Assembly: GCA_021731815.1 (NCBI GenBank)
Contig: JAKFWO010000026.1
Span: 33,959 to 97,958 of the forward strand
Direction: 5' to 3'
Length of the DNA: 64,000 nt
Source: Hyphomonadaceae bacterium
GTDB lineage: Bacteria; Pseudomonadota; Alphaproteobacteria; Caulobacterales; Aquidulcibacteraceae
The notes below the pieces were generated by a model, which was given only the letters and a program-made list of their open reading frames with translations, did not search any database and was not told the DNA's origin. Below are positions 54,545 through 64,000 of the stretch, in pieces. A program made the position numbers and the translations under genes. Position 1 is the stretch's first letter. Each line of letters opens with the position of its first letter.

Positions 54545-54971
54545 CGAACCCGCCTGAGACCTGTCACCAGAGACCTGTCAATTGTGCGGCATCCGGCAAA
54601 GGCCAAATGTGCCGCGCGCGGCACCGGAATAATGCCCACATGATGCGCGGAAAACCGATGCGCCAAAAACCAATGTGCTGGCAAGCGTTAATCGTAGCAG
54701 GCCATGCGCGCGGTGCCGGCCCCCTCGGATATGTCGGGGATTAAACCGACGATTGTCCTTGCTTTCCGGGCGCGACGCTGCTTTGAAACGCCAGCCGGAA
54801 TCGAAGGCGCTGCGGGCCCTGGCTCTCCGGTAATTTCCGGGCTTCAGGCCATGCCCGAATGGGCGCGCGTTGATGTAACAACGGCGGGACTTCGTTGCGG
54901 TTCGTGATAGGAACCGGGTAATCCGGGGCACTCGCGAATCGGGCAGAAATAACGGGCGAAAGGATTGCGGC
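54545..54971. other. 427-bp divergent region between ubiB and ctaC
   Basis: No gene is supported here. A 14-bp direct repeat (GAGACCTGTCA at 54556-54566 and 54570-54580) lies just upstream of the ubiB GTG. The region must carry the promoters of ubiB and of the cytochrome oxidase cluster, but no -35/-10 pair is convincing. Short ORFs lack ribosome sites. Confidence 0.5.
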
Positions 54972-55937
54972 GTGCGCACATCGAAATTTCGGGATGCGGA
55001 TCTGAAAGCAAACAGGAAAATGGGCAGAGGGTTTCGCTTCGCGCCGATGCGCCTTTTTTCCGGGGGCCTTGTTTCCGGCGTTGCGGCATCGGTGATATCT
55101 TTCGCAAGCCCGGCTTTTGCCGTGGGTGCGCCGACCGACCGGGCGATCGGCTTGCAGGAAGCGGGCAGCGACATCGCCGAGGCGCAGATTTTCCTCCATG
55201 ATACAATCCTGTTTCCGATCATCACAGCAGTCACGATTCTCGTGCTCGCGCTGCTCTTGTATGTGATGCTGCGCTTCCGGCGCTCGGCCCATCCCGAGCC
55301 GCGCAATTTCAGCCATAATACCCTGGTCGAGGTGATCTGGACGACGGTTCCGGTGGTGATCCTCGTGTTCATTTCATTGTTTTCCTTCCCCATCCTGTTT
55401 CGCGAAGGGATCACCCCGAAAACTGTCGGCGAGACGGTGAAGGTGCGCGGCAATCAGTGGAGCTGGACCTATATCTATCCCGATGCCAGCGGGGACCTCG
55501 CCAACGGGTTCGAATTCACCAGCAATCTCGTTCCGGACGAGGAAATTGACGCAGCCAAAGGCCAGAAGCGCCAGCTTTCAGTGGATTATCCGCTGGTCGT
55601 ACCGGCCGGTGAGAATATCCGCGTTCTGGTGACAGCAGCAGATGTCATTCATTCCTTTGGCGTTCCGGCGCTCGGGATCAAATCGGATGCCGTGCCGGGC
55701 AAGACCGGCGAGACCTGGTTCAATGCGCGCCAGCCGGGAACCTATTTCGGCGTGTGCTACGAATTATGCGGTATCCGGCATGGTTACATGCCGATCGAGG
55801 TGCGGGCGCTGGCCCGGGCGGATTATGATCGGTGGCGGGCGGCAGCGTCGGGGGATGTCGAGGCCGGCCTGACCATCCTCGCGGCAGCCTCTGCCCCGGT
55901 GCAGGCGGCTCCGGTGCAATTGGCGGCCAGGAAATAA
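54972..55937 (+). CDS. ctaC: Cytochrome c oxidase subunit II
   Basis: 321 residues from GTG 54972, preceded by AAAGGATTG; ATG 55020 is an alternative. The signal/anchor, two membrane helices (LFPIITAVTILVLALLLYVM; TVPVVILVFISLFSF) and the cupredoxin CuA domain are visible. CuA ligands are in VCYELCGIRHGYMPIEV (Cys, Glu carbonyl, Cys, His, Met) plus the His of VIHSFGVPALG. The subunit accepts electrons from cytochrome c. First gene of the ctaCDBGE cluster. Confidence 0.95.
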   Translation: MRTSKFRDADLKANRKMGRGFRFAPMRLFSGGLVSGVAASVISFASPAFAVGAPTDRAIGLQEAGSDIAEAQIFLHDTILFPIITAVTILVLALLLYVMLRFRRSAHPEPRNFSHNTLVEVIWTTVPVVILVFISLFSFPILFREGITPKTVGETVKVRGNQWSWTYIYPDASGDLANGFEFTSNLVPDEEIDAAKGQKRQLSVDYPLVVPAGENIRVLVTAADVIHSFGVPALGIKSDAVPGKTGETWFNARQPGTYFGVCYELCGIRHGYMPIEVRALARADYDRWRAAASGDVEAGLTILAAASAPVQAAPVQLAARK

Positions 55938-55965
55938 TCGCACGGGCAGAACTGCGGGCAGTCTG

Positions 55966-57765
<1,800 letters not shown>

Positions 57766-57843
57766 TCCGGGGCAGGCCAGGCCGGAATCACCCGGTCGAG
57801 CCCGCATCGGTCTCCTCGCGCGCTTTGGAATTGCCCATTTGTC

Positions 57844-58821
57844 ATGACCGACCTCGCCACCCTTGCCACACCTGAATCGCTTGTCCGAACCCGGGGCTCG
57901 GTCGGCGATTATTGGGCGCTGCTCAAGCCGCGGGTGATGTCGCTCGTGGTGTTTACGGCGCTGGTCGGCCTTGTGACCGCGCCGCGCGCCATGGATCCCG
58001 TGCTGGCCATTGCCGCCATGATCGCGCTTGCTTTCGGGGCAGGGGCGGCCGGCGCGCTCAATATGTGGTATGATGCCGATATCGATGCTGTGATGCGGCG
58101 CACCCGCAGCCGGCCCATCCCGGCGGGCCGGATCCGGCGGGAGGATGCGCTGGCCTTCGCCATCGTGATTTCGGCGCTGGCCGTCGTGTTGATGGCGCTG
58201 GCGGCCAACCCACTCGCGGCGGGATTGCTCGGCTTCTCGATCCTGTTTTACGGCGTCTTTTACACGATGTGGCTGAAGCGGCGCACGCCGCAAAACATCG
58301 TGATCGGCGGCGCGGCCGGGGCCTTTCCGCCGCTGATCATGCAGGCCGCTGCCAGTGGCGAGATTACCGCCGCCGGCATCGTGATGTTTCTCATCATCTT
58401 TCTGTGGACGCCCCCGCATTTCTGGTCGCTGGCACTCTATTCGCGCGGCGATTATGCGGAAGCGCGCGTGCCCATGTTGCCCAATATCGCGGGTGCGGCG
58501 GCGACGCGGCGTCAGATCCTGCTTTATTCGGGACTGCTGGTGCCGGCAGTGCTGGCACCAATCGGGCTGGGACAGGCCGGCCCGCTTTATGCGGCCGTTT
58601 CGGGTTTGTTGATGGTTTTATTCCTCGCCGGTGCCGGGCGCATTGCGCTGGGGCGGGCGGGCGATCCCGATGCTTCTGCGCGTGACAATGCTCCGGCCCG
58701 CGCCTTTTTCGGCTTTTCCATCCTGTTTCTGTTTCTGGTTTTCGGGGCGCTGCTGGCGGAGCGCCTGCTCGGCATTGCGGCTTTCGCGCCCCTCATTTCC
58801 TTTCCCGCAGGTGGCGCATGA
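57844..58821 (+). CDS. ctaB: Protoheme IX farnesyltransferase
   Basis: 325 residues from ATG 57844. UbiA-fold: AGALNMWYDADIDAVMRRTR with the Asp-rich motif and RTRSRPIP, a second Asp-rich stretch, and eight or nine membrane helices. It makes haem O from haem B for the aa3 oxidase. Its stop overlaps the ATG of the next small gene (ATGA). Confidence 0.96.
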   Translation: MTDLATLATPESLVRTRGSVGDYWALLKPRVMSLVVFTALVGLVTAPRAMDPVLAIAAMIALAFGAGAAGALNMWYDADIDAVMRRTRSRPIPAGRIRREDALAFAIVISALAVVLMALAANPLAAGLLGFSILFYGVFYTMWLKRRTPQNIVIGGAAGAFPPLIMQAAASGEITAAGIVMFLIIFLWTPPHFWSLALYSRGDYAEARVPMLPNIAGAAATRRQILLYSGLLVPAVLAPIGLGQAGPLYAAVSGLLMVLFLAGAGRIALGRAGDPDASARDNAPARAFFGFSILFLFLVFGALLAERLLGIAAFAPLISFPAGGA

Positions 58822-59069
58822 ATGGGAGACCTGAATCCCCTGCGCCGGAGCCGCATTTGCCTGATCCGCGTTTGCCTGATCCGCGTTCGACCGGGTCGCG
58901 TTTGGCTGGCCCGCAAACGCCTACACGCTTTTTGACCCGGGCCGAGGTCAAGGCGCGCGCCAAAGGCAATTGGATGATTGCCGCCGCCTTGCTGGCCTTC
59001 GCGGTCCTTGTTCTGTTCGTGACCATTGCGCGGCTGACGCTCAATGTGCGTGGCGGTGATCTGTCATGA
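58818..59069 (+). CDS. Small CoxF-like membrane protein
   Basis: 83 residues. A 40-residue Pro-rich leader made largely by a 15-bp repeat is followed by FLTRAEVKARAKGNWMIA and one hydrophobic helix (AAALLAFAVLVLFVTIARLT). Position between ctaB and ctaG, and single-helix form with KxR-xxN, is typical of the small CoxF-type orf of alphaproteobacterial oxidase clusters. Overlaps ctaB and ctaG by 4 bp each (ATGA). Role not established. Confidence 0.7.
   Translation: MNGRPESPAPEPHLPDPRLPDPRSTGSRLAGPQTPTRFLTRAEVKARAKGNWMIAAALLAFAVLVLFVTIARLTLNVRGGDLS
58851..58910 (+). repeat. 15-bp degenerate tandem repeat in the small cox gene
   Basis: CCGCATTTGCCTGAT (58851-58865) and CCGCGTTTGCCTGAT (58866-58880) are followed by two more degenerate copies to 58910. 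It is in frame and encodes repeating PDPRL. Confidence 0.8.
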
Positions 59070-59632
59070 GCGCTGCGCGGGAAATGACATCCGCCCGATC
59101 CCGACGGCACCGGGCCTTTATCGCTGCGGCCTGCGCCGGCACGGTGCTGGCCATGACCGGTCTCGCTTTCGCTTCCGTCCCGCTCTACAAATTGTTTTGC
59201 GAAGCGACGGGACTGGGCGGTACGACCCGCAAGGCGGCGGCTTCGGCCGGGCAGGTGCTCGACCAGATGGTCAATGTGCGCTTCGATTCAAATGTCGCGC
59301 CCGGGGCGGGCCTGCGGTTCCGGCCGCTTCAGGGGCAAATGTCCGTGCGGCTGGGGGAATCGGGGCTCGCATTCTACGAAGTCACCAATACAGGCGATGC
59401 ACCGCAGACCTTTGTGGCGAGCTATAATGTCGCACCGCATCTGGCGGGCTCCTTTTTCGTCAAGCTCGAATGTTTTTGTTTTCGCGACCAGATTCTTCAG
59501 CCGGGTGAGACCTTGAAACTTCCCGTGGTATTCTATGTCGATCCCGCGATGGCCGAGGATATTCAGGGCAAGCATCTGTCGGAGATCACTTTATCCTATA
59601 CATTTTTCCGGGCTCCGGAGAATCAGGGATAG
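59066..59632 (+). CDS. ctaG: Cytochrome c oxidase assembly protein CtaG (Cox11)
   Basis: 188 residues from ATG 59066. A single N-terminal helix (AFIAAACAGTVLAMTGLAFA) anchors the protein; LYKLFCEATGLGGTTR and the copper motif CFCF in FVKLECFCFRDQILQPGETL follow, then MAEDIQGKHLSEITLSYTF. It inserts copper into the CuB site of subunit I. Overlaps the preceding orf by 4 bp. Confidence 0.96.
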   Translation: MSAAREMTSARSRRHRAFIAAACAGTVLAMTGLAFASVPLYKLFCEATGLGGTTRKAAASAGQVLDQMVNVRFDSNVAPGAGLRFRPLQGQMSVRLGESGLAFYEVTNTGDAPQTFVASYNVAPHLAGSFFVKLECFCFRDQILQPGETLKLPVVFYVDPAMAEDIQGKHLSEITLSYTFFRAPENQG

Positions 59633-59659
59633 GGGCGGCAGGGATAAGGGTCGGTCGGT

Positions 59660-59700
59660 AAAAACCCGTTTCCACTTTTGAGCGAATTGTTCTAGAGCAT
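59660..59700. repeat. Dispersed repeat, CCCGTTTCCACTTTTGAGCG type
   Basis: AAAAACCCGTTTCCACTTTTGAGCG and a TCTAGAGCAT end form the reverse complement of the common alphaproteobacterial repeat ATGCTCTAGA...CAAAAGTGGAAACGGG. Related copies are at 6824-6870 and 47136-47280. It fills the short gap between ctaG and ctaE. Confidence 0.65.
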
Positions 59701-59744
59701 CGTCCGATCAATCGGGCTCGGCAACACAGGTGAGGGCGCAGATC

Positions 59745-60659
59745 ATGGCGCATGGCGAAGTCAAACACGATTACCATCTGGTCAATCCCAGTCCATGGCC
59801 GCTGGTCGGCTCGGTGTTCATGTTCGTGCTGGCCGTTGGGGCCGTGGTTTATATGAAGGGGCTGCTGCCGGAGCCGGATTCAGGCCGGGCGGCGCAAATC
59901 GGCCATTTGTTTCTTGGCCCGAAACAGCCCTGGCTGCTGCTGATCGGCGTGCTGGGCGTGCTCTACACCATGGTCGGCTGGTGGAGCGATGTGGTCAAGG
60001 AAAGCCGCGGGGGCGATCATACGCCGGTCGTGCAAGTGGGCCTGCGTTATGGGATGGTCCTGTTCATTGCCTCCGAAGTCATGTTTTTTCTGGCCTGGTT
60101 CTGGGCCTATTTCAATATGTTCATCTTCCATGGCGACCGCGCCGGGCCGAAATTCGATTCGGCAGGCTTTGAATCCCTGAAGGCGTGGGGGGACTGGCCA
60201 CCGCCCGATGTGACCCAGTTCGATCCCTTTCACATCCCGCTGATGAATACGCTGATCCTGCTGCTGTCGGGGGCGACGGTCACCTGGGCGCATCACGCAC
60301 TTCAGGTCGGCGACCGCAAATCCGCGAAGCTTGGCCTTGCTCTTACCGTGGCGCTGGGATTCCTGTTCACCCTGTTGCAGGTCTATGAATATGGCCATGC
60401 GGAATTTGCCTTTGATGGCAATCTCTATGGGGCCACGTTTTTCATGGCGACCGGCTTTCACGGGGCGCATGTGGTGATCGGCACTATCTTCCTCGCCGTC
60501 TGTCTGATGCGGCTTTATGCGGGGCATTTTACGCCGCAAAAGCATTTCGGGTTTGAAGCCGCGGCCTGGTATTGGCATTTTGTCGATGTGGTCTGGCTGT
60601 TTCTGTTCGCCTTTGTCTATGTCGCGCCGATTATTTTGCTCGGCGGGGCCGCGCATTGA
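59745..60659 (+). CDS. ctaE: Cytochrome c oxidase subunit III
   Basis: 304 residues from ATG 59745, ribosome site GAGGG. Seven membrane helices expected; the family stretches ARV-like YHLVNPSPWPLVGSVFMF, WWSDVVKESRGGDHTPVVQV, GMVLFIASEVMFFLAWFWAY and GFHGAHVVIGTIFLAVCLMR are clear. It ends WLFLFAFVYVAPIILLGG. It follows ctaG by 112 bp, separated by the dispersed repeat. Confidence 0.97.
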   Translation: MAHGEVKHDYHLVNPSPWPLVGSVFMFVLAVGAVVYMKGLLPEPDSGRAAQIGHLFLGPKQPWLLLIGVLGVLYTMVGWWSDVVKESRGGDHTPVVQVGLRYGMVLFIASEVMFFLAWFWAYFNMFIFHGDRAGPKFDSAGFESLKAWGDWPPPDVTQFDPFHIPLMNTLILLLSGATVTWAHHALQVGDRKSAKLGLALTVALGFLFTLLQVYEYGHAEFAFDGNLYGATFFMATGFHGAHVVIGTIFLAVCLMRLYAGHFTPQKHFGFEAAAWYWHFVDVVWLFLFAFVYVAPIILLGGAAH

Positions 60660-60740
60660 CGGGAGCGCAGTGGCACTGATTTTGGTCCACGATCCCGGGA
60701 CGACGGGCAAATCCCGTTGAGATGGAAGGGCGGGGCACCG

Positions 60741-61148
60741 ATGCAAAAGCCGTCCGGGCCTCTGTCGGGGCTCCGTCGATCTCCCCTTGTCAGGGGTGCG
60801 TGCGGGCGGTGCCCCCAATGCGGGCAGGGGCGGTTGTTCGTGCGGTTTCTGCATTATGCGGCGCAATGCGACCGGTGCAGCGCCGATTTCCGCGCCGCCG
60901 ATGCCGGCGATGGCCCGGCGGTGTTTGTGATCTTTGCGGCGGGTGCGCTGGCCGCCCCGCTGGCCATCCTGTTCCTGTTGGTCACCCGATCCGTGTTGTG
61001 GACCGGGCTGATCTTCATCCCGCTCAGTATCGGGCTGTGCCTTGCCTTGTTGTCGCCCTTCAAGGGCGTGCTGTTTGCGCTGCAATGGGTCAATCGGCCG
61101 GGCCGAGCGGTCAGTCCGGATATCCCGGGGGACGAAGATGCGGGATAG
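60741..61148 (+). CDS. DUF983 membrane protein
   Basis: 135 residues from ATG 60741. An N-terminal zinc-ribbon (RGACGRCPQCGQGRLF then QCDRCSADF) is followed by two hydrophobic helices (GPAVFVIFAAGALAAPLAIL; VLWTGLIFIPLSIGLCLAL). DUF983 proteins regularly follow ctaE in alphaproteobacterial oxidase clusters. Function unknown. A surf1 gene, usually next, is not present before the convergent pspF. Confidence 0.85.
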   Translation: MQKPSGPLSGLRRSPLVRGACGRCPQCGQGRLFVRFLHYAAQCDRCSADFRAADAGDGPAVFVIFAAGALAAPLAILFLLVTRSVLWTGLIFIPLSIGLCLALLSPFKGVLFALQWVNRPGRAVSPDIPGDEDAG

Positions 61149-61187
61149 CGCATCATTTTTCGGGTTGGCGTGACCCCCGGCCCCCTG

Positions 61188-61204
61188 AACCGGAAGCCGG
61201 TTTT
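61188..61204 (+). terminator. Intrinsic terminator after the cytochrome oxidase cluster
   Basis: AACCGG-AAG-CCGGTT (61188-61202) is a perfect 6-bp stem with a 3-base loop followed directly by further T residues. It is 40 bp beyond the DUF983 stop and before the convergent pspF stop (61237). It would end the cta transcript and may also act in the other direction. Confidence 0.6.
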
Positions 61205-61236
61205 CCCTGGCCGATCCTGGCTGCGATGAGCGGCGC

Positions 61237-62376
61237 TCAGTCTTTTGTGGGCTTGAGCGCTGCCGGCGTGATCGCGTATTTACGGAGCAGGCCGCGGAAT
61301 TGGTCATAGCTCAGCCCCAGCGCCGTGGCGGCCCGGTTCTGGCGGAAATGATGGGCGGCGAGCGCCTCCAGCACCAGTTTTCGTTCATAACGCGCGACGG
61401 AATCGGCGAAACCGATGGCGGGCGGGCTCGCCATATCGGTCGGGGCCGCGTGGGGCCCCTCATCGGCCGGGAGGGCCTGTTCGCGGATCCCCGGCACCGG
61501 CGGCGGAAAATGGGCGGCTTCATTCGACGGGGTGCCCGACATTCCCCCCGACATTCCCCCTGAAATTCCTGCACTCAGGGGCCGGAAGCCGGACTGGAAC
61601 GGGTCGAGCCCGCCGGGCCCGAGTTCGGCGGGCCCCTCATGCCCGGCGAGGATCCAGCGCGCGATCACCCGTTCGGCGGCGTTTTTGAGCGCCCTGATAT
61701 TGCCGGGCCACGGATCGGCGCACAGGGCGGCAAGGGTTTCCGGCGCAAAATCGGGGAAACTGGCATCGAGCTCGCGGGCCATGCGGCGGCCGAAATGGCG
61801 CGCGAGCAGGGGAATATCGGTCATCCGCGCCCGCAAAGGCGGCAAGGTGATCACCTCGAAAGCCAGCCGGTCGAGAAGATCGGCCCGGAATTTCCCGGCA
61901 TTGGCGAGCGCCGGCAAATCCACATTGGCCGCGGCAATGACGCGGACATCCACCGCCACCGTGCGGTCGCCGCCGACCCGTTCCAGCGTACCATATTCGA
62001 CGACGCGGAGAATCTTCTCCTGCAAGCGTGCGGAAGCGCTTGCGATTTCGTCGAGAAACAGCCCCCCCCGATGGGCACGTTCGAAGCGGCCGATATGGCG
62101 GGCGCGCGCGCCGGTAAAGGCACCGGCCTCATGGCCGAATAATTCGCTGTCCAGCAATTCCTCGGGCAGGGCCGCGCAATTGACCTTGACGAGCGGTCCC
62201 TCCCAGCGGGGAGAGAGGAAATGTGCGCGCTCGGCGGCCAGTTCCTTGCCGGTTCCGCGTTCGCCTATGATGAGAAACGGCCGGTCGATCCGCGCGATCG
62301 CCGATAGCCGGGCCAATGCCTCCGTCCAGGCCGGGGCCTCGCCCAATATTTGCGGGGGATCACGAAATTCATTCAT
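61237..62376 (-). CDS. pspF: PspF, sigma-54-dependent activator of the phage-shock genes
   Basis: 379 residues from ATG 62376. AAA+ domain with Walker A GERGTGKE (residues 38-45), GAFTGA loop (85-90, in HEAGAFTGARA) and arginine-finger region; no receiver or GAF domain precedes it, as in E. coli PspF. The C-terminal helix-turn-helix is FRQNRAATALGLSYDQFRGL. A 60-residue Gly/Met/Pro linker, part made of a 12-bp repeat (GGMS units), separates the domains and makes the protein about 50 residues longer than E. coli PspF. It is divergent from the psp operon it should activate. Confidence 0.94.
   Translation of the reverse strand: MNEFRDPPQILGEAPAWTEALARLSAIARIDRPFLIIGERGTGKELAAERAHFLSPRWEGPLVKVNCAALPEELLDSELFGHEAGAFTGARARHIGRFERAHRGGLFLDEIASASARLQEKILRVVEYGTLERVGGDRTVAVDVRVIAAANVDLPALANAGKFRADLLDRLAFEVITLPPLRARMTDIPLLARHFGRRMARELDASFPDFAPETLAALCADPWPGNIRALKNAAERVIARWILAGHEGPAELGPGGLDPFQSGFRPLSAGISGGMSGGMSGTPSNEAAHFPPPVPGIREQALPADEGPHAAPTDMASPPAIGFADSVARYERKLVLEALAAHHFRQNRAATALGLSYDQFRGLLRKYAITPAALKPTKD
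61535..61570 (-). repeat. 12-bp tandem repeat in the pspF linker
   Basis: CCCGACATTCCC occurs at 61535-61546 and 61547-61558, with a diverged third copy to 61570. On the coding strand it gives GMSG-GMSG in the linker between the AAA+ and DNA-binding domains. The repeat length keeps the frame. Confidence 0.85.
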
Positions 62377-62396
62377 GGTATAAAATACCAAAATCC

Positions 62397-62433
62397 GGTG
62401 TAAAAAGCCAGAGTAAACCCGGCTAAAAACACC
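62397..62433. promoter_or_regulatory. Candidate PspF upstream activating sequence
   Basis: GGTGTAAAAAGCC (62397-62409) and GGCTAAAAACACC (62421-62433) form an inverted repeat with matching outer GGTG/CACC and inner AGCC/GGCT parts. It lies about 100-136 bp upstream of the predicted start of the sigma-54 promoter, the usual range for PspF sites. A-tracts every 8-12 bp across 62382-62428 suggest bent DNA. Confidence 0.4.
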
Positions 62434-62506
62434 AGATAATTCATTGCAGAAATCGGCGCTCGCAGCAATGCGTTGAAATTGTTCGATTTTATGCAATTGA
62501 ATTCCT

Positions 62507-62521
62507 TGGCATCGGACTTGC
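62507..62521 (+). promoter_or_regulatory. Sigma-54 (-24/-12) promoter of the psp operon
   Basis: TGGCATCGGACTTGC matches the consensus TGGCAY-N5-TTGC with GG at -24 and GC at -12 exactly 12 bp apart. The predicted start is near 62533, 48 bp before the first small gene. It would need RpoN, encoded at 10402-11946, and PspF, encoded at 61237-62376. Confidence 0.9.
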
Positions 62522-62580
62522 CAATAGAGAGATGTTCACGGCGCAGATTCACCAGCGCCCGCTTCAGGAAAGGACATCCA

Positions 62581-62697
62581 ATGAGCAGCCAGACCGGCGG
62601 AAAATTCCCGGCCTTTTTGCACTTCCTCTCGAGCCGGTCGACCGAGACCTGGCTGTTTTTCGCCGCAGGGCTGGTTCTGGGCGCAATCTTCCTCTGA
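62581..62697 (+). CDS. 38-residue membrane peptide, first gene of the psp operon
   Basis: ATG 62581 is preceded by AGGAAAGGA. The short sequence (FPAFLHFLSSRSTETWLFFA then AGLVLGAIFL) has an amphipathic start and one hydrophobic helix at the C-terminus. It lies between the sigma-54 promoter and pspA (45 bp to its ATG). No known family; it could be a small psp membrane component, by position and promoter. Confidence 0.65.
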   Translation: MSSQTGGKFPAFLHFLSSRSTETWLFFAAGLVLGAIFL

Positions 62698-62741
62698 CCA
62701 TGTCCCGAAACTGCCGCCCCAATCCGCGCAAGGAGACCACA

Positions 62742-63398
62742 ATGGGCATTTTTTCACGGCTTACCGACATCATCAATTCCAACCTCACCGCCATGCTCGA
62801 CAAGGCGGAAAACCCCGAACAGATCGCGAGGCTCATCGTGCAGGAAATGGAAGATACGCTCGTCGAAGTCCGCCAGGCGGCGGCGCGCGCCATTGCCGAC
62901 AAGCGGGCGGCCGAACGCGAAATCGGGCTCCTGACCCGCGAGCGTGACGATTGGGCGGCCAAGGCCGAACTGGCGCTGGCGAAAGCGCGCGAGGATCTCG
63001 CCCGCGGGGCGTTGACCGCCCGGCGCAAGGTTGATGCCGCGCTCGAAGCACGCAAGACCTCGCTCGCCGGTATGGATGAGGCGATTGGCAAGACGACGGC
63101 CGATCTGGAAAAGCTCGAAGCCAAGCTCGACGAAGCCAAATCGCGCCATCGCAGCCTGATCCTCAAGCGCGATACCGCCGAAGGCCGCGTGAAATTGCGC
63201 GAAGCCATCTATGGCGACAAGGCCGATGAGGTGATTTTCCGTTCCGAGCAGATGACCCGCCGGATCGAGGAACTTGAAGCCATGGCCGAAACCTATGCCG
63301 CGCGCGAAGGCGGAATCCGGGCGGCGTTCGAGGAACTCGAAGGGGCGGAAGCGATTGAAAAAGAGCTCGCCGACCTCAAAAAGAAGCTTAAGAAGTGA
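62742..63398 (+). CDS. pspA: PspA, phage-shock protein A
   Basis: 218 residues from ATG 62742, ribosome site AAGGAGA. PspA/IM30 family: MGIFSRLTDIINSNLTAMLD, then ENPEQIARLIVQEMEDTLVE, followed by long coiled-coil helices rich in Lys, Glu and Ala to the C-terminus. PspA binds stressed inner membrane and restrains PspF. It is downstream of the sigma-54 promoter. Confidence 0.96.
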   Translation: MGIFSRLTDIINSNLTAMLDKAENPEQIARLIVQEMEDTLVEVRQAAARAIADKRAAEREIGLLTRERDDWAAKAELALAKAREDLARGALTARRKVDAALEARKTSLAGMDEAIGKTTADLEKLEAKLDEAKSRHRSLILKRDTAEGRVKLREAIYGDKADEVIFRSEQMTRRIEELEAMAETYAAREGGIRAAFEELEGAEAIEKELADLKKKLKK

Positions 63399-63470
63399 TC
63401 GAAATCATCCCGGGTATGCGGGGCGGAGATCATCCGTTCCGGGCCTCACAGGGAGAACAGGGGTGTTGCG

Positions 63471-63713
63471 ATGCACGCAGAACATATTGCGCTGTTGATC
63501 CCGATCATCGCGATCGTCAGCGCACTTATCATCCTGCCTTGGATGAACATGCATTATGGCTCGAAAAAACGCGAGCGCGACGGGCTCGATACCGCCGATC
63601 GCGAAGTGCTCGATGATCTGGCGCTTACAGCCGAGAAACTGGAGCGCCGGGTGGCGACGCTGGAACGGATCCTCGACGCGGAAGCGCCGGGCTGGAGGGG
63701 TCGCCATGGATAA
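63471..63713 (+). CDS. pspB: PspB
   Basis: 80 residues from ATG 63471. One N-terminal membrane helix (IALLIPIIAIVSALIILPWM) followed by a charged coiled coil (LDDLALTAEKLERRVATLER). It relays membrane stress to PspA together with PspC. It overlaps pspC by 8 bp. Confidence 0.9.
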   Translation: MHAEHIALLIPIIAIVSALIILPWMNMHYGSKKRERDGLDTADREVLDDLALTAEKLERRVATLERILDAEAPGWRGRHG

Positions 63714-64000
63714 GGAACCAACCCGTCATCCGCGCTTTTACAAGAGCGCCGACCGGAAATTTCTGGGCGTGGGCGGTGGCATTGCCGATTATTTCGGCTG
63801 GGATCCGACGCTGGTGCGGGTTGCGATTGTTTGCGGCCTGTTCTTGCCCATCCCGCTGGTTGGCATTGGCTATTTTGCTTTGGCCTTTCTCGCACCCCAT
63901 GAATATGACGTGCGGGACCGGCGCGAGAACCGCGAGGCCTGGCGCGCGGCCAATCGTGACTATTGGCGCGATTGGGCCGAAGACAACGGCATGGGCGGGG
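63706..64000 (+). CDS. pspC: PspC, partial at the right edge
   Basis: 98 residues are visible from ATG 63706. The PspC domain is clear: FYKSADRKFLGVGGGIADYF, WDPTLVRVAIVCGLFLPIPL with a hydrophobic helix, then a charged stretch. PspC senses envelope stress and binds PspB. The gene continues beyond base 64000. Confidence 0.93.
   Translation, partial: MDKEPTRHPRFYKSADRKFLGVGGGIADYFGWDPTLVRVAIVCGLFLPIPLVGIGYFALAFLAPHEYDVRDRRENREAWRAANRDYWRDWAEDNGMGG

Overview
The window is 64 kb of GC-rich chromosome from an alphaproteobacterium. Markers for that class are a tad/cpa pilus cluster with CpaD, CpaE and CpaF, a Fur-family protein lacking the CxxC zinc motif, the order ctaC-ctaD-ctaB-small ORF-ctaG-ctaE-DUF983, a pspF/pspABC locus, and dispersed repeats of the AAAGTGGAA...CGGTTTT type. 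I cannot fix the order or genus from sequence alone. No rRNA, tRNA, CRISPR array, transposase, integrase or phage gene was seen; most genes are core housekeeping genes.

Layout. 1-6196: tail of the secretin cpaC, then cpaD, cpaE, cpaF, tadB and tadC (Flp/tad pilus machine). 6265-10253: a DoxX-like membrane protein, a DUF1963 protein, an Old Yellow Enzyme and a ThiO-like FAD oxidase. 10402-17348: rpoN, an OmpA-domain protein, a secreted protein with 19-residue repeats, rmuC and xseA. 17663-21104: rnhA, a membrane protein, thrB and mltA. 21450-24755: a large TonB-dependent receptor. 25186-31603: an lptG-like permease gene, prfC and putA. 31773-37041: fur, a putative peptidoglycan-binding protein, nudC, dapD, thiG, thiS and hpt. 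37176-40004: a thiolase and a class II DAHP synthase.

40241-44610 is the least ordinary stretch. An aldehyde dehydrogenase gene is followed, in the same apparent operon, by two consecutive cassettes. Each cassette is a ParA-type ATPase plus a small helical protein; the two ATPases resemble each other and so do the two small proteins. No ParB is present. This is my best candidate for an undescribed system. 44775-54544 then holds a diguanylate cyclase, carA, a thioesterase, a TlpA-like protein, apt, a metallo-beta-lactamase-fold hydrolase, an M48 protease with a YjgN-like membrane partner, and a UbiB-type kinase. 54972-61148 is the aa3-type cytochrome c oxidase cluster. 61237-64000 is the phage-shock (psp) locus: pspF faces a textbook -24/-12 sigma-54 promoter that drives a 38-residue membrane peptide, pspA, pspB and pspC. 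The sigma factor it needs, rpoN, lies about 50 kb upstream in the same window.

A second theme is repeats. Short direct tandem repeats (12-24 bp, 2-5 copies) occur in at least fourteen places, many just upstream of start codons (cpaD, the thiolase, ctaD, the DUF1963/OYE divergent region), others inside coding linkers (the 314-residue protein, dapD, pspF, the small cox gene). Separately there are a diverged pair of ~97-bp elements (17.5 kb and 28.1 kb), a long palindrome between the convergent genes prfC and putA, and a nest of palindromes upstream of carA.
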